Of a stretch of DNA of 64,000 nt, positions 57,159 through 64,000 are shown piece after piece. The DNA comes from Kitasatospora sp. MAA4. Lineage in GTDB: Bacteria; Actinomycetota; Actinomycetes; Streptomycetales; Streptomycetaceae. The stretch lies in NCBI RefSeq assembly GCF_029893355.1, contig NZ_JARZAI010000003.1, positions 124,001 to 188,000 of the forward strand, read 5' to 3'. Under the pieces are notes generated by a model, which saw only the letters and a list, made by a program, of their open reading frames with translations, was not told the origin of the DNA and searched no databases. A program made the translations under genes and the position numbers. Positions within the stretch are counted from its first letter, which is position 1; every line of letters starts with the position of its first letter.

Positions 57159-59066
57159 GTGGCCGGGCGGATCAGGGACGAAGATGTACAGGCAGTGCGA
57201 GACGCGCTGCCCATTGACGTGGTGGTCGGCGACTACGTCCAGCTGACGAGCGGCGGCGGGGGAGAGCTCAAGGGCGTCTGCCCGTTCCACGACGAGAAGT
57301 CCGCCTCCTTCTACGTCAATCCGAGCAAGGGCTTCTTCCACTGCTTCGGCTGTCAGGAGAGCGGTGACACGATCACCTTCCTGATGAAGATCGAGCACTT
57401 CTCGTTCGCCGAGGCCGTCGAGCGGATGGCGACCACCGCCAACATCACGCTGCGCTACGAGGAGGGCGGCTACAGCCAGCGCCACCAGCCGGGCGAGCGG
57501 ACCAGGCTGGTCGAGGCGCACAAGGTGGCCTCGGCCTGGTACCAGGAGCAGCTGAACTCGCCAGAGGCCGAGCTCGGCCGGGCCTTCCTGACCGAGCGCG
57601 GCTTCGACGCGGAGGCCGCCGCGCACTTCGGCGTCGGCTACGCGCCGGCCGGCTGGGAGCACCTGGTGCGCTACCTGCGCGGCAAGGGGTTCAGCGACAA
57701 GGAGATCCTGCTCGGCGGCCTGGCCTCTCAGGGCCAGCGCGGCGGGCTGATCGACCGCTTCCGCGGCCGGCTGGTCTGGCCGATCCGGGACACCGCCGGC
57801 GAGGTGGTCGGCTTCGGCGCGCGCCGGCTGCGCGAGGACGACAACGGTCCGAAGTACCTGAACACCCCCGAGACGCCGATCTACAAGAAGTCCCAGGTCC
57901 TCTACGGCATCGACCTGGCCAAGAAGGAGATCGCCAAGAGCGGCCGGGCCGTGGTGGTCGAGGGCTACACCGATGTGATGGCCTGCCACCTGGCGGGCGT
58001 GACCAGCGCGGTGGCCACCTGCGGCACGGCCTTCGCCGAGGACCACATCAAGATCATCCGCCGGCTGCTGATGGACACCTCGCAGTACCGCGGCGAGACC
58101 GTCTTCACCTTCGACGGCGACGCGGCCGGCCAGAAGGCCGCGCTGCGCGCCTTCGAGGACGACCAGAAGTTCGCCGGCCGCACCTCCATCGCGATCACCC
58201 CCGGCGGCATGGACCCGTGCGAACTGCGGCTCGCGCAGGGCGACGAGGCGGTCCGCGAGCTGATCGCCAACCCCGTCCCGCTCTTCGAGTTCGCGCTGCG
58301 CTCGGCGGTCGCCCGGCACCGGGTGGACGCCGCCGAGGGGCGGGCGGCGGCGCTCGAAGAGGCCGCGCCGATCGTCGCCAAGATCAAGGACCCGTCCATC
58401 CGGCACGAGTACGCCGTCCAACTCGCGGGCCTGCTGGGCATCCTGGACGAGCAGTTCGTGGTGCGCCGGATCGGCCAGATCGCCCGCTGGCAGCGCGAGG
58501 CCCCGGCGACGGGCCGCGGGCAGACCCTGCGCCGCCCCGAGCCGCAGCAGCAGGCACCCGCGCCGCAGCGCCCGGCCTTCCGCCTCAACCCGCAGGACAC
58601 CGGCCAGTTCGTCGAGCGCGAACTGCTCAAACTCGCCGTCCAGTACCCGGACCTGGTGAGCCCGGCGTTCGACCAGTACGCCGAGGAGGAGTTCCCCACC
58701 CCGCCGTACGCGGCGGTCCGGCGGGCGGTCGGCAAGGCCGGCGGCACGGTCCACGGCTCCGGCCGGCAGGACTTCGTCACGACCGTCCTGGACGTCTGTG
58801 AGAACGACCAGGTCCGGTCGCTGGTCACCGAGTTGACCGTCGAGCCGATCCGCACCCGGCGCAAGCCGGACGAGATCTACGCGGGCGAGTTCCTGGTGAA
58901 GCTGCGCCGGGCCTCCGTGCAGCGCCGGATCGACGAGGTCCGCGCGCAGCTCCAACGGCTCGGAAACCGCCCGGACGCGGGCGAGTTGACGGCCGTGCAG
59001 CAGGAGCTCTGGGCCCTCCAGCAGTACGACGCCAACCTGCGCACCCGAGGCGCCGCAGGGCTGTAA
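57159..59066 (+). CDS. dnaG: DNA primase
   Basis: A 635-residue primase that makes RNA primers for replication. Zinc-binding domain with CPFHDEKSASFYVNPSKGFFHCFGC near residue 40 (C-H-C-C); RNA polymerase core with TPIYKKSQVLYGIDLAKKEI, Toprim VVVEGYTDVMACHLAG near 266 and FTFDGDAAGQKAALRAF near 318; C-terminal helicase-interaction region after a Pro/Gln-rich linker (about 450-480). Starts GTG 57159. Followed by a sigma factor gene, the actinobacterial version of the macromolecular synthesis operon. Confidence 0.96.
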   Translation: MAGRIRDEDVQAVRDALPIDVVVGDYVQLTSGGGGELKGVCPFHDEKSASFYVNPSKGFFHCFGCQESGDTITFLMKIEHFSFAEAVERMATTANITLRYEEGGYSQRHQPGERTRLVEAHKVASAWYQEQLNSPEAELGRAFLTERGFDAEAAAHFGVGYAPAGWEHLVRYLRGKGFSDKEILLGGLASQGQRGGLIDRFRGRLVWPIRDTAGEVVGFGARRLREDDNGPKYLNTPETPIYKKSQVLYGIDLAKKEIAKSGRAVVVEGYTDVMACHLAGVTSAVATCGTAFAEDHIKIIRRLLMDTSQYRGETVFTFDGDAAGQKAALRAFEDDQKFAGRTSIAITPGGMDPCELRLAQGDEAVRELIANPVPLFEFALRSAVARHRVDAAEGRAAALEEAAPIVAKIKDPSIRHEYAVQLAGLLGILDEQFVVRRIGQIARWQREAPATGRGQTLRRPEPQQQAPAPQRPAFRLNPQDTGQFVERELLKLAVQYPDLVSPAFDQYAEEEFPTPPYAAVRRAVGKAGGTVHGSGRQDFVTTVLDVCENDQVRSLVTELTVEPIRTRRKPDEIYAGEFLVKLRRASVQRRIDEVRAQLQRLGNRPDAGELTAVQQELWALQQYDANLRTRGAAGL

Positions 59067-59198
59067 GAGGGTCCGCGAAGGCTTTCTCCGCCAGAAAATC
59101 ACCGCACGACTCTCGGCTGACGACTGTGGCGTACCCCACACTGAGGGTGTCTCAGTCCGTACAGGTCGGGCCGCGCGGCCCGCGGAGGGGTGGGTCCC

Positions 59199-60299
59199 TT
59201 GGAGATCGCCGCCGCCCAGGACGCCGAAGCCGAGGGCGAAGCGGTCGAGATACCGGACGACGAGTCCGATCCCGGCCTCAGAGCCGAGTCCGAGCCCGAG
59301 CCCGGCTTCGGCGGCACGGTCGAGTACGAGGCCGAGGCCGTCGACCCGGAGGAGGACGCCGCGGGCCCGCTGCTGAGCGAACCGCCGGGCCCGGCTGCCG
59401 ACCTGTTCCGCCAGTACCTGCGCGAGATCGGCCGGATCCGGCTGCTCACCGCGGCCGAGGAGGTCGAGCTGGCCCGCCAGGTGGAGGCCGGCCTGTTCGC
59501 CGAGGAGCACTTACACACCCACGGCCTGCCCGAGGGCCCGCTGGCCGACGACCTGGACCATCTGGTGGTGCTCGGCCGGATCGCCAAGCGCCGCCTGATC
59601 GAGGCCAATCTGCGCCTGGTGGTCTCGGTGGCCAAGCGCTACGTCGGCCGCGGGCTGACCATGCTCGACCTGGTCCAGGAGGGCAATCTCGGGCTGATCA
59701 GGGCGGTCGAGAAGTTCGACTACGCCCGCGGCTACAAGTTCTCCACCTACGCGACCTGGTGGATCCGCCAGGCGATGAGCCGGGCGCTGGCCGACCAGGC
59801 CCGCACCATCCGGGTGCCGGTCCACGTGGTCGAGCTGATCAACCGGGTGCTGCGGGTGCAGCGCCGGATGCTCCAGGACACCGGCACCGAGCCCACCGCT
59901 GCCGAGGTCGGCCAGGCCCTGGAGCTCACCGAGATCCGGGTGCGGGAGATCCTGCGGCTGGCCCAGGAGCCGGTCTCGCTGCACACCCCGATCGGCGAGG
60001 AGGACGACGTCGCCCTCGGCGACCTGATCGAGGACGCCGACGCGGCCTCGCCGGTGGAGAGCGCGGCCTTCCTGCTGCTGCGTGAGCACCTGGAGGCCGT
60101 CCTCTCCACCCTCGGCGAGCGCGAGCGCAAGGTGGTCGAACTGCGCTACGGCCTCACCGACGGCCGCCCGCGCACCCTGGAGGAGATCGGCGCGCTGTTC
60201 GGGGTGACCCGCGAGCGGATCCGCCAGATCGAGTCCAAGACCCTGGGCAAGCTGCGCGGCCACGCCTTCGCCGAGCAGCTGCGCGGCTACCTGGACTGA
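59199..60299 (+). CDS. hrdA: Primary-type RNA polymerase sigma factor (HrdA-like)
   Basis: A 366-residue group 1/2 sigma-70 factor. Acidic N-terminal tail (1-65); region 1.2 [28 protein letters not shown]; region 2 [57 protein letters not shown]; region 3 [17 protein letters not shown]; region 4 [38 protein letters not shown]. Without the long region 1.1 of HrdB it is a group 2 type; place after dnaG fits hrdA as I recall from S. coelicolor. TTG at 59199 has GGAGGGG nine bases upstream; GTG 59190 lies too close to it. Confidence 0.88.
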   Translation: MEIAAAQDAEAEGEAVEIPDDESDPGLRAESEPEPGFGGTVEYEAEAVDPEEDAAGPLLSEPPGPAADLFRQYLREIGRIRLLTAAEEVELARQVEAGLFAEEHLHTHGLPEGPLADDLDHLVVLGRIAKRRLIEANLRLVVSVAKRYVGRGLTMLDLVQEGNLGLIRAVEKFDYARGYKFSTYATWWIRQAMSRALADQARTIRVPVHVVELINRVLRVQRRMLQDTGTEPTAAEVGQALELTEIRVREILRLAQEPVSLHTPIGEEDDVALGDLIEDADAASPVESAAFLLLREHLEAVLSTLGERERKVVELRYGLTDGRPRTLEEIGALFGVTRERIRQIESKTLGKLRGHAFAEQLRGYLD

Positions 60300-60303
60300 G
60301 GCT

Positions 60304-61710
60304 TCAGTGGTGGAAGGCCGTGCGGGGGGCCACGCCGTGCTCCTGCAGTGGGCCGGGCTGCTGCAGGAGCTCGGGCAGGACCCGGGTCAGGTCGGTGAGC
60401 AGCAGGTCGGCCAGGTCCTTGGTGAAGCCGTTGCGGCAGACCACGCGCAGCACCGACAGGTCGGTCCGGTTCTCGGGGAAGCTGTAGGCGGGCACCTGCC
60501 AGCCGCGTTCGCGCAGCCGCCGCGACACGTCGTAGACGTCGAAGGCGGTGACGTGGTCGGCCACCGTGAAGGCGAAGACCGGCAGTTGGTCGCCGCGGGT
60601 GAGCAGCCGGAAGCAGCCGAGCTTCTCGATGCCGGCCGCCAGGTGCTGCGCCGTCTCCCGACAGGACTGCTGCACCGCGCGGAAGCCCTCGTGGCCCAGC
60701 CGCAGGAACGTGAAGTACTGGGCGACCACCTCCGAGCCGGGGCGGGAGAAGTTCAGCGCGAAGGTCGGCATGTCGCCGCCCAGGTAGTTGACCTTGAAGA
60801 CCAGCTCCTCGGGCAGCGCCTGCTTGTTCCGCCAGAGCGCCCAGCCGACGCCGGGGTAGACCAGGCCGTACTTGTGCCCGGAGGTGTTGATCGAGGCGAC
60901 CCGCGGCAGCCGGAAGTCCCAGACCAGCTCGGGGTCCAGGAACGGCGCGACCATGCCGCCGGAGGCGCCGTCCACGTGCACCGGGATGTCCAGGCCGGTG
61001 CTGTGCTGGAAGGCGTCCAGGGCGGCGCAGATCTCCTGGACCGGCTCGTAGGAGCCGTCGAAGGTGGAGCCCATGATGCCCACCACGCCGATGGTGTTCT
61101 CGTCGCAGAGGGCGACCGCCTGCTCGGCGCCGAGGTGGAACCGCTCGCCCTCCATCGGCGCGGTCCTGGCCTCCACCTCCCAGAAGGTGCAGAACTTCTC
61201 CCAGCAGACCTGGACGTTGACGCCCATCACCAGGTTCGGCCGGGCTCCGGCGTCGTAGCGTGCCTGGTTGGCGCGCATCCAGCGGCGCTTGAGGGCCAGT
61301 CCGGCCAGCATGCAGGCCTCGCTGGAGCCGGTGGTGGAGCAGCCGATCGCCTCGTCCGGCTCCGGCGCGTTCCACAGGTCGGCGAGGATCGCCACGCAGC
61401 GCCGCTCCAGCTCGGCGGTCTGCGGGTACTCGTCCTTGTCGATCATGTTCTTGTCGAGGCACTCCGCCATCAGCACCTTCGCCTGGACCTCCATCGAAGT
61501 GGTGACGAAGGTGGCCAGGTTGAGCATGGCGTTGCCGTCCAGCATCAGCTCGTCGTGGATCAGCTGATAGGCGGTCTGCGGTGGGATCGGCCCGGCCGGC
61601 AGCCGGTGCTTGGGCGGGGCCAGCCGCATCGCTCCCAGTGGATCGGCCTCCCCCAGAAACGCGTTGACGGTCAGTCGGTGGTCCCCGCCCTTGCCGCGAT
61701 GCAGTGCCAT
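60304..61710 (-). CDS. gadB: Glutamate decarboxylase
   Basis: A 468-residue PLP enzyme converting glutamate to GABA and CO2, used in acid tolerance or the GABA shunt. Typical marks: FVTTSMEVQAKVLMAECLDKNMIDKDEYP, IGCSTTGSSEACMLAGLALK near residue 125, HVDGASGGMVAPFLDPELVWDF, the PLP Lys in SINTSGHKYGLVYPGVGW near 278, and the long C-terminal tail ending FHH. No gadC antiporter is adjacent. It is 36 bases downstream of xylB on the same strand. Confidence 0.95.
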   Translation of the reverse strand: MALHRGKGGDHRLTVNAFLGEADPLGAMRLAPPKHRLPAGPIPPQTAYQLIHDELMLDGNAMLNLATFVTTSMEVQAKVLMAECLDKNMIDKDEYPQTAELERRCVAILADLWNAPEPDEAIGCSTTGSSEACMLAGLALKRRWMRANQARYDAGARPNLVMGVNVQVCWEKFCTFWEVEARTAPMEGERFHLGAEQAVALCDENTIGVVGIMGSTFDGSYEPVQEICAALDAFQHSTGLDIPVHVDGASGGMVAPFLDPELVWDFRLPRVASINTSGHKYGLVYPGVGWALWRNKQALPEELVFKVNYLGGDMPTFALNFSRPGSEVVAQYFTFLRLGHEGFRAVQQSCRETAQHLAAGIEKLGCFRLLTRGDQLPVFAFTVADHVTAFDVYDVSRRLRERGWQVPAYSFPENRTDLSVLRVVCRNGFTKDLADLLLTDLTRVLPELLQQPGPLQEHGVAPRTAFHH

Positions 61711-61746
61711 CTCGGGATCGCCCTCTCGCTAGGTGACCCGTCCAAG

Positions 61747-63183
61747 CTAGTCGCGCTCGGCGATCTCCGGGTGGACCTGGTCGCGGACCACGCCGTACTG
61801 CTGGCGGACGGCGTTGCCGAAGGGCTGGTCCGGGTCCGGCTCGATGACGGTGACGTCCGGCAGCTCCCACTGCGGCGGCTCGGCGGTGCCGGCCAGCGCC
61901 CAGGCGGCCTGCCGGGCCGCGCCGCGCGCCGCGTAGTCGCCCGGGGGCGGTATCACCACGGTCGCGTTGAACACCAGCGGCGCGATCTCGCGGACCGCGG
62001 GCAGCCGGCCGACCGCGCCCAGCAGGATCACCCGGCGGACCGCCACGCCCTTGGCGCGCAGCGTGTCCAGCGCGTCCGCGATGTTGCACAGCATGCCCTC
62101 GACGGCGGCCCGCGCGAGGTGCTCGGGCGTCATCGACTCGGCCCGAAGGCCCGTCAGGCTGCCTGCCGCGTGCGGCAGTTTCGGGGTCCGCTCGCCGTCC
62201 AGGTACGGCAGCAGCACCACGCCGTACGCGCCCGGGGTGGAGCGCAGCGCCAGCTCGCTCAGGCCCTCCAGGTCGCGTCCCAGCAGGTGCGCGGTGGCGC
62301 GCAGCACGCCGGCCGCGTTGAGCGTGCCGACCATCGGCAGGTGGTAGCCGGTCGCGTCGGCGAACGAGGAGACCGTGCCGCTCGGGTCCACCACCGGCTG
62401 GTCGTGCAGCGCGAAGATGGTGCCGGAGGAGCCGAGCGAGACGACGGCGTCGCCGGGGCCCAGGCCCAGGCCCAGCGCGGCGGCCATGTTGTCGCCGGTG
62501 CCGGCCGAGATCAGCAGGCCCTCGGGGGTGTGCCCGGCGGGCTCGTTGGGGCCGAGCACCTCGGGCAGCCGCATCAGCTCGTGGCCGAGTGCCAGCTTGA
62601 CCAGGTCCTGCCGGTACTCGCCGGTGATCGGGGACCAGTAGCCGGTTCCGGAGGCGTCGCCGCGGTCCGTGGTGCGCCGCTGCGGGTGGCCCAGCAGCTG
62701 CCAGACCAGCCAGTCGTGCGGCAGCAGCACCTCGGCGATCCGGCGCGCGTGGGCCGGCTCGAACTCGGCCAGCCAGCGCAGCTTGGCGATGGTGTACGTG
62801 GCGGCCGGGACGGCCCCGATCGCCTCCGTCCAGGCGGCCGGGCCGCCGAGCGCGCTCACCAGCGCGGCGGCCGCGCCGGAGGATCGCGGGTCGGTCCAGA
62901 GCAGGGCCGGACGCACCAGGACGCCGCCCGCGTCCAGCCCGATCATGCTGTGCTGCTGAGCGGATACCCCGATCGCCCGGACGCCCTCCAGCAGGCCGCC
63001 GGCGGCCGCGTCGCCCAGCGAGTGCAGCCACGACTGCGGGTCGGCCTCGGTGGACCTGGCCTCGGAGGCCTCGGACGCCGGATGGGGGGCCTTGCCGGAG
63101 CGGAGGACGGCGCCGGTGTCCGCGTCGCACGCGACGATCCGGGTGCGAAGGGTCGAGCTGTCGATGCCCGCAACGATGGCCAT
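61747..63183 (-). CDS. xylB: Xylulokinase
   Basis: A 478-residue FGGY-family kinase phosphorylating D-xylulose. MAIVAGIDSSTLRTRIVACD phosphate-binding start, ALLWTDPRSSG near residue 92, GDASGTGYWSP near 160, ISAGTGDNMAAALGLG near 222, SLGSSGTIFAL near 243, and C-terminal nucleotide site VILLGAVGRLPAVREI (usual form GGGA.S). Here the family's GGG(A/G).S is LLGAVGR, a departure that may affect ATP binding. No xylA is beside it. ATG 63183 matches the family start; ATG 63195 is the alternative. Confidence 0.9.
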   Translation of the reverse strand: MAIVAGIDSSTLRTRIVACDADTGAVLRSGKAPHPASEASEARSTEADPQSWLHSLGDAAAGGLLEGVRAIGVSAQQHSMIGLDAGGVLVRPALLWTDPRSSGAAAALVSALGGPAAWTEAIGAVPAATYTIAKLRWLAEFEPAHARRIAEVLLPHDWLVWQLLGHPQRRTTDRGDASGTGYWSPITGEYRQDLVKLALGHELMRLPEVLGPNEPAGHTPEGLLISAGTGDNMAAALGLGLGPGDAVVSLGSSGTIFALHDQPVVDPSGTVSSFADATGYHLPMVGTLNAAGVLRATAHLLGRDLEGLSELALRSTPGAYGVVLLPYLDGERTPKLPHAAGSLTGLRAESMTPEHLARAAVEGMLCNIADALDTLRAKGVAVRRVILLGAVGRLPAVREIAPLVFNATVVIPPPGDYAARGAARQAAWALAGTAEPPQWELPDVTVIEPDPDQPFGNAVRQQYGVVRDQVHPEIAERD

Positions 63184-63263
63184 GATGGAGATCATGCCTC
63201 AGCCGGAGGCCCTCCTGTTGCCGCTCGCGGCAAGTGTTGCCCACTCGGTACCGCGTACTGCGG

Positions 63264-63557
63264 TTAGGGACGAACAGTGCCCCAGCTGTCGTCCTCGTCC
63301 TGTCGGCGGTTGAAGCAGGAGACCCGGTCGGTGAGGGCGTTCGGCAGGCGGTCGCCGACCCGGTCGGTCACCGCGCCCGCCGCCTTGCCGGCCGCCGCTC
63401 CGGCCGAGCGCTTGGCCCGCTCGGTGGCGTCCTGGACCCTCGGGTGCTCCGAGATCCGGCGTGCTGTCGTGGCGATCTGCTCGTAGCGCTGCCGGCCGGC
63501 CCTGGCCCCCAGGACGTAGCCCGCCGCGACCCCCACGACGAACGTCAGCTTCCACAT
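63264..63557 (-). CDS. YtxH-like small protein
   Basis: A 97-residue protein with one N-terminal membrane helix (KLTFVVGVAAGYVLGARAG) followed by an Ala/Arg-rich amphipathic region (YEQIATTARRISEHPRVQDATERAKRSAGAAAGKAAGAVTDRVGDRL). The GYxLGARAGR...Y pattern is that of the actinobacterial YtxH-like proteins of unknown function. ATG 63557 directly precedes the helix. Confidence 0.8.
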   Translation of the reverse strand: MWKLTFVVGVAAGYVLGARAGRQRYEQIATTARRISEHPRVQDATERAKRSAGAAAGKAAGAVTDRVGDRLPNALTDRVSCFNRRQDEDDSWGTVRP

Positions 63558-63860
63558 GTTCGGCCTCCACCCTCTCGCGCGGCGCTTGCCGCGGTGCCCT
63601 ACCCGTCCCGGCCGCCGGCGAACCGCCCAACCGGTCGGCGTGTCCCTCCACAGCATCCCCGGCGGGCGACCGAGCCGCCCGCCGGGCGCGCCGAGCGAAG
63701 CAGGCGTGGGGCCCCGGCGGAGGGTCCGAGGTGCGCTGTTCGGAAAGCGATTGGCGGACCACCCCCCTGAGTGCGCTAATGTATGTCCCGCAGCGAACGC
63801 CGAGGCCCGGGAGACCGGGAACGTCCGGGAGACCGGGAACGACCGAGGCCGCCAGCTCAA
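63558..63860. other. Intergenic region before the tRNA-Asn array
   Basis: No protein gene is supported. A candidate promoter for the tRNA genes has TAATGT at 63777-63782 with TTGGCG at 63751-63756 (20-bp spacing, long). An 18-bp tandem duplication follows at 63807-63842. Confidence 0.5.
63807..63842. repeat. Tandem duplication of 18 bp in tRNA-Asn leader
   Basis: CCGGGAGACCGGGAACGT (63807-63824) and CCGGGAGACCGGGAACGA (63825-63842) match at 17 of 18 positions, ending 18 bases before the tRNA. Confidence 0.9.
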
Positions 63861-63933
63861 TCCCGCATAGCTCAATTGGCAGAGCAGCCGACTGTTAATC
63901 GGCAGGTTATTGGTTCGAGTCCAATTGCGGGAG
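63861..63933 (+). tRNA. tRNA-Asn (GTT)
   Basis: Acceptor arms TCCCGCA and TGCGGGA pair fully with discriminator G. D-arm with AGCTCAATTGGCAGAGC, anticodon stem GCCGA/TCGGC with loop CTGTTAA, anticodon GTT at 63894-63896, and TpsiC arm with GGTTCGAGTCC. CCA is not encoded, as is common in actinobacteria. Confidence 0.97.
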
Positions 63934-63984
63934 CCCAACGTGGTGCCCGGTCCCAACCGACCGGGGCCCACGATGGATGAGCGG

Positions 63985-64000
63985 TCCCGCATAGCTCAAT
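63985..64000 (+). tRNA. Second tRNA-Asn, 5' end only
   Basis: TCCCGCATAGCTCAAT repeats the first 16 bases of the tRNA-Asn gene exactly, 51 bases after it ends. The window stops here. A tandem tRNA-Asn array is therefore likely. Confidence 0.85.

Noticed and set aside
55728..59510. A 1260-codon minus-strand frame opposite dgt, dnaG and the sigma gene
   Set aside because: It mirrors three well-identified genes and has no recognisable domain.
60307..63267. A 986-codon plus-strand frame opposite gadB and xylB
   Set aside because: A mirror of two clear enzymes; no domain content.

Overview
The DNA is very GC-rich, with codons ending almost always in G or C, many GTG and TTG starts, GGAGG-type ribosome binding sites and several genes whose likely -10 element sits only 6-9 bases before the start codon (leaderless mRNAs). 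Gene content and order (lepA, hemW, hrcA-dnaJ, rsmE, HIT, rnz, phoH-ybeY-corC, era, leuA, recO-uppS, zur-znuBCA, glyS, dusB, ppdK, dgt-dnaG-hrd sigma) are those of the conserved core chromosome of Streptomycetaceae (Streptomyces, Kitasatospora or a close relative). No plasmid, phage, insertion sequence or CRISPR array is visible.

Layout. 0-10 kb: the end of lepA; a convergent two-gene heterodimeric ABC exporter; a long-chain acyl-CoA ligase; hemW; a Uma2 protein; a DUF3097 gene. 10-25 kb: pspAB-htpX on the minus strand, then a long plus-strand housekeeping run: hrcA (behind a CIRCE operator)-dnaJ, rsmE, HIT, rnz, phoH-ybeY-corC, a degenerate cytidine-deaminase-like gene, a 49-codon membrane protein, era, an emfourin-like gene on the other strand, leuA behind a Leu-codon leader peptide, a TerB gene and recO-uppS. 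26-28 kb: a three-gene cassette with type VII secretion substrate features, lying between uppS and zur. 28-33 kb: zur-znuBCA with two Zur boxes, and glyS.

33-42 kb is more accessory: a NADAR protein next to a LysR remnant, a lipid-anchored L,D-transpeptidase, a VapBC toxin-antitoxin pair with a 24-bp palindromic operator, a drug-efflux MFS gene divergent from an MmyB-type regulator, two small unknown genes, and a two-component system with a DUF4097 gene. 42-47 kb: dusB and ppdK, the latter behind a 560-bp region. 47-55.7 kb is again accessory: secreted RNase Sa-type ribonuclease, AbiEi/DUF559 protein, ADP-ribosylglycohydrolase, GNAT acetyltransferase, PAC2, lipoprotein GDSL hydrolase, a spermidine-synthase-like methyltransferase-fold protein, and an MFS exporter run by a winged-helix repressor with two palindromic operators. 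55.8-64 kb: dgt, dnaG, a primary-type sigma factor, then xylB-gadB on the minus strand, a YtxH-like gene and the start of a tandem tRNA-Asn array.

The points most worth following are the secretion-like cassette at 26-28 kb, the conserved-looking but catalytically dead cytidine-deaminase fold beside era, the extended HrcA, the paired regulatory repeats upstream of the leuA leader, the tight palindromes at vapBC and at the efflux/repressor pair, and two long regions without genes (43.5-44.1 kb before ppdK and 50.4-51.1 kb).
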